The notes beneath the pieces are model-generated. The model ran no database searches, had not been told where the DNA came from, and saw only the letters and a program-made list of their open reading frames with translations. Below, in pieces: positions 15,801 through 20,966 of a stretch of DNA of 20,966 nucleotides (positions within the stretch are counted from its first letter, which is position 1; each line of letters opens with the position of its first letter). This DNA is from an uncultured Lachnospiraceae bacterium (GTDB lineage Bacteria; Bacillota; Clostridia; Lachnospirales; Lachnospiraceae). The stretch lies in the NCBI GenBank assembly GCA_949283905.1, contig CASDUB010000060.1, positions 1 through 20,966 of the forward strand, read 5' to 3'. A program made the translations under genes and the position numbers.

Positions 15801-16056
15801 GCGCGTCGGGACGTTCCTTGGCGATGATCTGTTCAAGACGGTATACGTTAAGCGGTTCGATGTAAGTTACATCTGCAGTTTCCGGGTCTGTCATGATAGT
15901 AGCCGGGTTTGAGTTTACGAGAACTATCTCGTAACCTAATTTTTTAAGGGCTTTACATGCCTGAGTTCCGGAATAGTCAAATTCACAGGCCTGTCCGATA
16001 ACTATCGGTCCCGAGCCTATAATAAGTACTTTGTTAATGTCTGTTCTTTTTGGCAT
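12835..16056 (-). CDS. carB: Carbamoyl-phosphate synthase, large subunit
   Basis: Makes carbamoyl phosphate from bicarbonate, ATP and ammonia for pyrimidine and arginine synthesis. The start chosen is MPKRTDINKVLIIGSGPIVI at 16056, because GGGAGG lies just before it; an in-frame upstream ATG at 16095 would add 13 untypical residues and has no such site. The resulting 1073 residues equal normal family length. The two ATP-grasp halves are clear: GSGPIVIGQACEFDYSG at the start and the matching GGGPNRIGQGIEFDY near the middle. A C-terminal MGS-like allosteric domain covers roughly the last 130 residues. The small subunit gene carA is not adjacent on either side. No PyrR-type leader was recognised. 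Confidence 0.97.
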   Translation of the reverse strand: MPKRTDINKVLIIGSGPIVIGQACEFDYSGTQACKALKKLGYEIVLVNSNPATIMTDPETADVTYIEPLNVYRLEQIIAKERPDALLPNLGGQSGLNLCSELYKAGILDKYNVEVIGVQVDAIERGEDRIEFKKTMDSLGIEMARSEVAYSVEEGLEIASRLGYPVVLRPAYTMGGAGGGLVYNKEELKTVMERGLQASLVGQVLVEESILGWEELELEVVRDSEGNMITVCFIENIDPLGVHTGDSFCAAPMLTISKEVQARLQEQAYKIVDKVQVIGGTNVQFAHDPVSDRIVVIEINPRTSRSSALASKATGFPIALVSAMLACGLTLKDIECGKYGTLDKYVPDGDYVVIKFARWAFEKFKGVEDKLGTQMRAVGEVMSIGKNFKEAFQKAIRSLETGRYGLGHAKNFDTLSKEELLNRLITPSSERYFIIYEALRKGATPEEIFEITKIKTEFLTAMKELVDEEEALISHKGSLPSDEVLTQAKKDGFSDKYLSQILEIPEDDIRRRRKEIGVVENWDSIHVSSTLDSSYFYSTYNGEDKNPVSDNKKIMILGGGPNRIGQGIEFDYCCVHAAQALKKLGFETIIVNCNPETVSTDYDTSDKLYFEPLTLEDVLSIYEKEKPLGVIAQFGGQTPLNLAADLKRNGVKILGTSPEVIDLAEDRDHFRAMMDKLGIPMPEAGMATTVDEAIEIANKIGYPVMVRPSYVLGGRGMEVVYDDESMADYMKAAVGVTPDRPILIDRFLNHALECEADAICDGTHAFVPAVMEHIELAGVHSGDSACIIPSVHISPENVATIKEYTRKIAEEMHVEGLMNMQYAIENGTVYVLEANPRASRTVPLVSKVCNIRMVPLATQIITNELTGNPSPVPALKEKHIPYYGVKEAAFPFNMFQEVDPILGPEMRSTGEVLGLAPTYGEAFMKSQEAVGSTLKKEGTVLISVNEKDKPEVVDLAKKFNEAGFKIVATGRTYDLITGAGIPAVKVKKLYEGRPNLLDAITNGEYDIIVNTPSGKESVNDDSYLRKAAIKSKIPYMTTMAAAFATAEGIITVKSKEDRFFESLQSLHSKITDK

Positions 16057-16106
16057 ATCTGTTTCCTCCCTGATAGTGGAAATTAGTTTGCACACTTATC
16101 CTTATG

Positions 16107-16135
16107 AGTTTATCACAGCGTAAATTAGTCTACAA
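16107..16135 (-). promoter_or_regulatory. Weak candidate promoter of carB
   Basis: On the minus strand TTGTAG (16135-16130) is followed after 17 bases by TAAACT (16112-16107), preceded by TGA as an extended -10. It lies in the 80-base gap between the DUF6320-like gene and carB. Since no terminator is seen there, carB may also be read from the ridA promoter. Confidence 0.3.
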
Positions 16136-16136
16136 G

Positions 16137-16784
16137 TTAAAATATAAATCTTTTTTGAACTTCAGATATCAGATCGCGCCCTCTTATAAGGAAAGTGAGC
16201 GCCAGCGTAGCGATACTTACTAAAAAACATATATTCCAAAGATGATTCAGATCGTATCTTGTAAGGATAAGAGCGAATATCCATGAAATGATGCCCGTTA
16301 TGAAAAATGTTATAAAATGTACGACCACATGACGCCTTTTGTCAAAAATTGTTATAAAGAAGTTGATGACAAGTATCGCCATAAGCGGGATCGGGATAAC
16401 GCCGACAAGCTGCGGAAACCAGAAGGAACTCAGCAGAAGTCCTATTATGACCGAAACCGCGATATTCGTAAAAATTCCCGACAGATTTTTATGACGTTTT
16501 ATAAATTGATAAAGAGTTATTTCTCCGATGATACCCCAAATTAGGATCAAAAGGCCGCCGGCGAATACCGGGATAATATTAAATATGAGCTCGACTATAA
16601 AAAATATTATCAGAGCCGGAATTATGACCAGCAGCTGTCTTTTAAAGAATTTTGACCTTGCTTTAAGGGCTTCCGGAGAAGGCCAGTGATTTTCGGAAGG
16701 GCTGCCGTGAAGCTTATTGTGGCAGAGAGGACATCGCGTAAAATCGCCCGCGACCTCTATCTTGCAGTAAGTACATTCTTTCAT
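16137..16784 (-). CDS. Zinc-ribbon integral membrane protein (DUF6320-like)
   Basis: A 215-residue protein of unknown function. The N-terminus carries a zinc ribbon with cysteines at 4, 7, 18 and 21 (CTYC and CPLC), then a polar, basic segment to about residue 50. About six hydrophobic helices follow (near 51-71, 72-95, 104-124, 126-147, 153-175 and 182-201). This zinc ribbon plus short polytopic domain fits the family I know as DUF6320, which in Clostridia tends to stand next to acyltransferases like the gene upstream; that recollection was not checked. Its ATG overlaps the upstream stop by one base (TAATG), with the ribosome binding site GGAGGTGG inside the upstream coding end. Coupled translation points to a shared task. 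Confidence 0.82.
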   Translation of the reverse strand: MKECTYCKIEVAGDFTRCPLCHNKLHGSPSENHWPSPEALKARSKFFKRQLLVIIPALIIFFIVELIFNIIPVFAGGLLILIWGIIGEITLYQFIKRHKNLSGIFTNIAVSVIIGLLLSSFWFPQLVGVIPIPLMAILVINFFITIFDKRRHVVVHFITFFITGIISWIFALILTRYDLNHLWNICFLVSIATLALTFLIRGRDLISEVQKRFIF

Positions 16785-18034
16785 TATATGACCACCTCCG
16801 ATGAATAAAGACGTACAGGAACGCCGTCTTTTGAAAATCCCCTGACAAAATCTCTTATGATGTCGGTCCGCACATATGGGTTTGTAATGCCTATTACCAT
16901 GTTGTCTTTAAAAGTATTGCAGCAGAAGAACATGTTCTGTGAACTGCAGAACAGAGAATAATAGTCTACATGTTCGCCCATTTCTTTCGGAAGCTTGATG
17001 GAACCCAGGTTTGAAACTACCGATGAAACATTTCTATTATCCGCCCATACGGCAAGTTTGAGCCCCGGCTGCTTGATGAAAAGAGGCGCCATCCTGACGC
17101 CGAAATTCTGCTGAAGTTTTTGAAAATGATTCATGTGCGCCTTGATCTTTTCAGGGACAAGTTCGTCTTTCAGCATTTTATCAAAGGCACGGGCAACATC
17201 TTCAAATGTCTCTTCTCCCGTCGGCTGATATGTAAGAGAAATATTGTTGAAGAAATTTCTCAGCGATTTCGAAGGATAATAGTTTCTCAAATTAACCGGA
17301 AGAGCTAATGTGATCGGTTTTGATGACGCAGGGTGATCCATGTTGTTTATCATTGCCATTATAAGCGTTGTGCTGATAAAGCTTGTTACTGAAACGCCTG
17401 TTTTTTTCGCCCGTTTTATGATCTCGGAAGCCGGCATATGCACTTCGAAAAACTGAAGCTGGTCATACGGCAGCTTCAGGCTCTTCGGATGAAAAGCGTT
17501 TCCGGAATTTTTGGGAGCCTCGGTATCTTTTTCGTAATAGTATTTGTAACTGTCTTCTGTTTTTTCTATTTCGGGAACGATATCGGGAACAATACTGTTA
17601 TTTACAGTTTCGGGATAAAGCCTTTTCAGATAATTAAAAACAAGAAAATTTACAAATTCGATCGCGCCGGTTCCGTCGCTTATAGCATGGAACAGATCAA
17701 AATTTATGCGGTTTTTATAATACGTAACCTCATAGTGGGGTTTTGAATAATCTCCTACTTCGTATAACAGCGGGCAGATCCGGCGATACTCTTCGTGTAT
17801 TTCGGGAACGGTATCGGCTTCTTCTATATAATGCCAGAACAGTCCGCGATGGATCTGAACGTGGAACTGCGGAAGAAGAGTGACCGTTTCTTTAAGCGAT
17901 TCGTAGAGAATATCGGGAAGGACAGGTTTCTTAAGAGTACAGCTTATACGGAGCGAACGAGTATCTCTCGGGGTAACAGTTGACAAAAATACATTTGCCA
18001 GATTGTCGACCTGATACCAGTCTTTTTTCTTCAT
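16784..18034 (-). CDS. Condensation-fold acyltransferase (alcohol acetyltransferase-like)
   Basis: Probably a soluble or membrane-associated acyl-CoA-dependent acyltransferase of the CoA-dependent acyltransferase / condensation-domain fold. The catalytic motif HxxxDG is present as HAISDG (His116, Asp120, Gly121 from the chosen start), and a second-half SNLGSIKLP stretch is typical of the fold. No signal peptide or membrane helix is evident. I chose ATG at 18034 (MKKKDWYQVDN, 416 residues) over the GTG at 18046, because that GTG is part of the ribosome binding site GAGGTGA. The gene begins 13 bases after ridA and its stop overlaps the next start. Acceptor and acyl donor are unknown; a non-ribosomal-peptide role is unlikely as no carrier protein or adenylation domain is nearby. 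Confidence 0.82.
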   Translation of the reverse strand: MKKKDWYQVDNLANVFLSTVTPRDTRSLRISCTLKKPVLPDILYESLKETVTLLPQFHVQIHRGLFWHYIEEADTVPEIHEEYRRICPLLYEVGDYSKPHYEVTYYKNRINFDLFHAISDGTGAIEFVNFLVFNYLKRLYPETVNNSIVPDIVPEIEKTEDSYKYYYEKDTEAPKNSGNAFHPKSLKLPYDQLQFFEVHMPASEIIKRAKKTGVSVTSFISTTLIMAMINNMDHPASSKPITLALPVNLRNYYPSKSLRNFFNNISLTYQPTGEETFEDVARAFDKMLKDELVPEKIKAHMNHFQKLQQNFGVRMAPLFIKQPGLKLAVWADNRNVSSVVSNLGSIKLPKEMGEHVDYYSLFCSSQNMFFCCNTFKDNMVIGITNPYVRTDIIRDFVRGFSKDGVPVRLYSSEVVI

Positions 18035-18047
18035 AAATAAGGTCACC

Positions 18048-18425
18048 TCATTTTATGAGACCGATCGCCTCAATCTCTATAAGAACATCTTTAGGAAGAC
18101 GCGCTACCTCTACACAGCTTCTCGCAGGGAATGGCTGTTCAAAGTATTTAGCGTAAACTTCATTTATATTTGAAAAGTCATCCATGTTTTTGATAAAAAC
18201 AGTGGTTTTTATAACGTCCGACATGGCGCATCCCGATTCGGCAAGGAGATTCTTAAGGTTAGATATCGCCTGTTCGGCCTGATTGACCGCGCCTTCGGGA
18301 ATTACTCCTGTCTGCGGATCAACAGGGATAACGCCTGATGTAAATACAAGGTTTCCTGTTCTGACTGCCTGGGAATAGGGACCTATTGCCGTAGGCGCTT
18401 TATCTGTAGAAATAATAGTTTTCAT
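18048..18425 (-). CDS. ridA: RidA family enamine/imine deaminase
   Basis: Small trimeric cytosolic enzyme that hydrolyses reactive 2-aminoacrylate and related enamines released by PLP enzymes, protecting the cell from their damage. The 125-residue protein shows the family marks IGPYSQAV (14-21), SGVIPVDPQTG (30-40) and the C-terminal PARSCVEVARLP with the catalytic arginine R102 and a glutamate at 119. GGAGG precedes the ATG. It is first in an apparent operon with the condensation-fold acyltransferase; the stop codon TGA is part of that gene's ribosome binding site. Family membership is clear; whether this copy serves general detoxification or a task tied to its neighbours is open. Confidence 0.95.
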   Translation of the reverse strand: MKTIISTDKAPTAIGPYSQAVRTGNLVFTSGVIPVDPQTGVIPEGAVNQAEQAISNLKNLLAESGCAMSDVIKTTVFIKNMDDFSNINEVYAKYFEQPFPARSCVEVARLPKDVLIEIEAIGLIK

Positions 18426-18455
18426 GATTAAGCCTCCATATATACATATATTCTT

Positions 18456-18485
18456 ATCGTATCACACGAAATGTTGATATAGCAA
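18456..18485 (-). promoter_or_regulatory. Candidate promoter of the ridA operon
   Basis: On the minus strand TTGCTA (18485-18480) is followed after 18 bases by TACGAT (18461-18456), preceded by TGA as an extended -10. It lies about 30 bases before the ridA start, in the divergent gap with the AI-2E permease gene. Confidence 0.38.
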
Positions 18486-18576
18486 TAAAAAGCGTAAAGT
18501 GATAAAATAAATGATATCAGAGTCGAAAGATAATAATTGACATATTGGCATAACGCAGAAGCAAAGGACGGGTAAA

Positions 18577-19788
18577 ATGGGCGACGATAAATTTGTATTA
18601 GGACGAAAATCAAAAAAAGTATTATGGATATTATCTGTGGCAATACTGATATTGCTGCTGATATTTCTTGTTCAGATGACGGAGCTTCCGGGAGCGTTCG
18701 GGGTTATGCTGAAAAGTCTTCAGGCGTTATTGTACGGACTTGTATTCGCATGCCTTCTTTCTCCTATGTCTGATATATTGGAAAAAAGAATTAAAAAGCT
18801 GATAGAAAGACCGGATAAGCCGCGGGCAAAGGCGGCAAGGATCATTTCGGTAACAGTGTCTGTAGTTATCCTGATTGCTTCGATAGTAGCGGTATTATTT
18901 ATCGTAATACCTCAGATAGGAATAACTCTTAACAAGATACTGCCTGAATTCGGAAAGATGATAGAAGGATTTAACAACTGGATCAAAGGCATGTCTGACA
19001 GCGCATTCTGGCAGCAGAGAATATATCCGGCAATTAGCGATTTTACAAATAATATTGCGTCATGGATCCTTGGAAATATCGGCGTCGGAACAGACCTGTA
19101 TAAGATATTTACGACAGGAATAGCATTTGCCTTCGGAATGGTAATAAATCTTCTTGTCGGACTTATCATGGCTATGTATATGCTAATAGAAAAAGAGAAG
19201 CTTTTCGCTCAGATAAAGAAACTAAACAAGGCTGTATTTAAAGAGAGAATCGGAAACTTTGTCACCGACAGCGTGGAAGAAGCCGCGCACATCTTTTCGG
19301 GATTTTTCGGAGCAAAGATCCTGGAAGCCGTGCTCATGGGCGTTATAACATTCTTTGTAATGCTGATATTCAGATGGCCGTATGCGACTCTTATCAGCGT
19401 TCTTGTCGGCGCGGCGAATATCATTCCGTTCTTCGGACCGTATATCGGAACTATCATCGGCGCGGCCATTATAGTACTCGTAAATCCTATGCAGGCTCTC
19501 GGATTTATTATTTTCCAGATAGTACTTGTTCAGTTTGACGCAAACTTTATGGGACCGAGGATCCTCGGACACAAGACGGGACTGTCGGCGTTCTGGGTAA
19601 TTGTAGCGATTTTGCTTTTCTCGGGAAGTTTTGGTATTATAGGAGCGTTTATCGGAGTGCCTGTGTTTGCATGGATATATTATATGGTAAAATATCTGGC
19701 GGAAATTTCATTAAGAAAACAGGGCTTGCCTGTTGAAACGGATGAATACTATGATAAACAGGACGAAAAAGAGGATAAGAAAATCTGA
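18577..19788 (+). CDS. AI-2E family transporter (PerM/UPF0118-type permease)
   Basis: Polytopic membrane protein of 403 residues. The layout fits COG0628: N-terminal helices (about 12-65), a basic loop RIKKLIERPDKPRAK, another helix, a long amphipathic extracytoplasmic stretch (about 115-175), then a cluster of C-terminal helices containing the conserved ANIIPFFGPYIGTIIG and a PRILGHKTGLSAFWVI segment. The C-terminus is highly charged and cytosolic. The family name comes from one member that exports autoinducer-2; others act as Na+/H+ antiporters or have unknown cargo, and no quorum-sensing gene is nearby. The ribosome binding site AAAGGA is moderate. No convincing promoter was found upstream. 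Confidence 0.9.
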   Translation: MGDDKFVLGRKSKKVLWILSVAILILLLIFLVQMTELPGAFGVMLKSLQALLYGLVFACLLSPMSDILEKRIKKLIERPDKPRAKAARIISVTVSVVILIASIVAVLFIVIPQIGITLNKILPEFGKMIEGFNNWIKGMSDSAFWQQRIYPAISDFTNNIASWILGNIGVGTDLYKIFTTGIAFAFGMVINLLVGLIMAMYMLIEKEKLFAQIKKLNKAVFKERIGNFVTDSVEEAAHIFSGFFGAKILEAVLMGVITFFVMLIFRWPYATLISVLVGAANIIPFFGPYIGTIIGAAIIVLVNPMQALGFIIFQIVLVQFDANFMGPRILGHKTGLSAFWVIVAILLFSGSFGIIGAFIGVPVFAWIYYMVKYLAEISLRKQGLPVETDEYYDKQDEKEDKKI

Positions 19789-19816
19789 AAAAATCATATG
19801 AACGGGGAGACAGCAG

Positions 19817-20311
19817 ATGTCGGATAAGTCTAAAGCATCAAAAGCAGAAAAAACAAATGTAATGAGGATACTTGATCAGAAAAAGATTTCTTACGGATAT
19901 CATTGCTACGCGGATACAAACGCGATAAGCGGAATGGATGTCGCTGCAACGTTGGGTCAGGATCCTGCCCAGGCGTTTAAAACACTTGTTACCGTAGGAA
20001 AAAGCGGTCAGCACTACGTTTTTGTTGTTCCTGTATATAAAGAACTTGATCTTAAGAAAGCCGCTGCTGCAGTTGGAGAGAAAAATATCGAAATGATTAA
20101 AAGCAAAGAGCTGCTTCCTCTGACCGGTTATGTTCACGGCGGATGTTCCCCTATAGGAATGAAAAAGTTTTTCAGGACGACTATAGATATCAGCGCAAAG
20201 AAGTTTGACAGAATATTTTTCAGCGCCGGCAAGATCGGATATTCGGTGGAGGTATCACCTGAAGATATTGAAAAAGTGATCCGCGTTGAATTTAAAGATA
20301 TCGCGGAATAA
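19817..20311 (+). CDS. ybaK: Cys-tRNA(Pro)/Cys-tRNA(Cys) deacylase, YbaK/EbsC type
   Basis: Trans-editing enzyme that hydrolyses wrongly charged aminoacyl-tRNA, chiefly Cys-tRNA(Pro). The 164-residue protein has the single YbaK fold; the conserved lysine is K55 in AQAFKTLV, and later marks are YVFVVPVYKELDLKKAA and GGCSPIGMKK with the glycine-rich loop used to bind the substrate. The C-terminal SAGKIGYSVEVSPEDI is also typical. GGGGAGA lies before the ATG, 28 bases after the permease stop, and trmB follows after 31 bases, so the three may be one transcript. The tRNA theme is shared with trmB. Confidence 0.94.
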   Translation: MSDKSKASKAEKTNVMRILDQKKISYGYHCYADTNAISGMDVAATLGQDPAQAFKTLVTVGKSGQHYVFVVPVYKELDLKKAAAAVGEKNIEMIKSKELLPLTGYVHGGCSPIGMKKFFRTTIDISAKKFDRIFFSAGKIGYSVEVSPEDIEKVIRVEFKDIAE

Positions 20312-20342
20312 GATCATAATACTTAAATAACGGAGAACAGCA

Positions 20343-20966
20343 ATGAGACTTAGAAATATACCGGGATCGGCGGAGCGCATTGAGAAAAACGAGTTTTGCG
20401 TTCAGTCACCTAAAGAGCATAAGGGAAGATGGAGCGAGGTATTCGGAAACGACAATCCGATCCATATAGAAATAGGAATGGGAAAAGGACGTTTTCTGAT
20501 GGATCTCGCAAAGAAAAATCCCGGCATCAATTATATAGGAATAGAAATGTACAGTTCGGTGCTTGTAAAGGCGATTGACAAAGCAGAAGAACTGAAAAAT
20601 CAGGGATGTACGGAATTCAACTTCAGATTTATCAGGATGGATGCAAGAGAGATCGCGGATGTTTTCGCATACGGAGAGGTCGGCAGAATTTATCTTAATT
20701 TTTCTGATCCGTGGCCTAAGGACAGACACGCGAAGCGCCGCCTTACTTCAGTTCAGTTCCTTAAAAGATATGAAGAGATACTTCCTAAAGATTCTGTCAT
20801 AGAGTTTAAGACAGACAATAAAGATCTTTTTGATTTTTCTCTTGAGCAGGCAAAAGAGGCAGACTGGAAGATAAGAGCCTTTACATATGATCTTCACAAC
20901 GACGCCGTTATGAATGAAGGAAATATAATGACAGAGTATGAAGAAAAATTTTCCGCTATGGGAAAT
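20343..20966 (+). CDS. trmB: tRNA (guanine-N7-)-methyltransferase (3' end off window)
   Basis: SAM-dependent enzyme that forms m7G at position 46 in the variable loop of tRNAs. The visible 208 residues carry the SAM-binding motif IHIEIGMGKGRFL (about 40-52), IGIEMYSSVLVKA, FIRMDAREI and the family signature NFSDPWPKDRHAKRRL, in order. The last residues, TEYEEKFSAMGN, are close to the usual C-terminus, so only a few codons should be missing beyond the window edge. CGGAG precedes the ATG. It follows ybaK with no terminator between them. Confidence 0.96.
   Translation, partial: MRLRNIPGSAERIEKNEFCVQSPKEHKGRWSEVFGNDNPIHIEIGMGKGRFLMDLAKKNPGINYIGIEMYSSVLVKAIDKAEELKNQGCTEFNFRFIRMDAREIADVFAYGEVGRIYLNFSDPWPKDRHAKRRLTSVQFLKRYEEILPKDSVIEFKTDNKDLFDFSLEQAKEADWKIRAFTYDLHNDAVMNEGNIMTEYEEKFSAMGN

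Noticed and set aside
16057..16095. Upstream in-frame ATG that would lengthen CarB by 13 residues
   Set aside because: The extra residues are not typical of CarB, and the strong GGGAGG site serves the ATG at 16056.
16057..16136. PyrR-type attenuator before carB
   Set aside because: The gap is 80 bases with no terminator stem and no recognisable PyrR-binding loop.
16784..18034. Non-ribosomal peptide synthesis gene on the basis of the HxxxDG motif
   Set aside because: A single condensation-like domain without adenylation or carrier domains, and no such genes nearby; the acyl-CoA-dependent acyltransferase reading is simpler.
18035..18046. GTG start for the condensation-fold acyltransferase
   Set aside because: The GTG is part of the GAGGTGA ribosome binding site for the ATG at 18034.
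18537..18542. Perfect TTGACA upstream of the AI-2E permease
   Set aside because: No -10-like hexamer occurs 16-18 bases downstream (AAGCAAAG there), so it was not called a promoter.
1..20966. tRNA genes, rRNA, CRISPR arrays, insertion sequences, prophage or defence genes
   Set aside because: None was recognised; every long gap is short or explained by regulatory elements, and the genes are mainly housekeeping.

Overview
The window looks like ordinary chromosome of an anaerobic Bacillota (class Clostridia). The grounds are strong GGAGG-type ribosome binding sites, A/T-rich intergenic DNA with sigma-A-like promoters, intrinsic terminators with T-runs, a ribDEAH-order riboflavin operon under an FMN riboswitch, a CBS-domain family II pyrophosphatase, an OFA-family MFS transporter, and a zinc-ribbon/DUF6320-like membrane protein beside an HxxxDG acyltransferase. 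No rRNA, tRNA, CRISPR array, insertion sequence, integrase or phage gene was seen. Genus cannot be read from the sequence.

Layout. 1-1497 (-) is most of a Na+/phosphate cotransporter with a C-terminal PhoU-like domain; its 3' end lies off the window. 1498-1956 is a dense regulatory region: eight TTTACA/TGTAAA hexamers, two pairs of them at exact 11-bp period like PhoP boxes, then a good promoter, an FMN riboswitch, an extra hairpin and an intrinsic terminator. 1957-5470 (+) is ribD-ribE-ribBA-ribH, a complete route from GTP and ribulose-5-phosphate to riboflavin (apart from the phosphatase step). 5582-7252 (+) is a CBS/DRTGG-containing Mn-dependent pyrophosphatase with its own promoter. 7277-7966 (+) is a zinc-ribbon, single-pass membrane protein. 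A bidirectional terminator separates it from a convergent OFA-type MFS transporter (8059-9276, -).

9404-11747 (-) is a tightly packed three-gene unit read as cysE, then a small lipoprotein, then an integral-membrane acyltransferase. Its terminator begins inside the last codons of the acyltransferase. 11925-12782 (+) is a biotin-protein ligase without a DNA-binding domain, convergent with carB (12835-16056, -). Upstream of carB on the same strand is ridA, then a condensation-fold acyltransferase, then a DUF6320-like membrane protein (18425 down to 16137), coupled by overlapping signals; carA is not present. From 18577 (+) come an AI-2E-family permease, a YbaK-type aminoacyl-tRNA deacylase and trmB, which runs off the right edge.

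Most genes are housekeeping. The parts most worth following are (i) the probable phosphate-starvation control region of the Na/Pi transporter, (ii) an explicit antiterminator pairing for the FMN riboswitch, and (iii) the ridA / acyltransferase / zinc-ribbon membrane protein operon, whose biochemical role is unknown to me.
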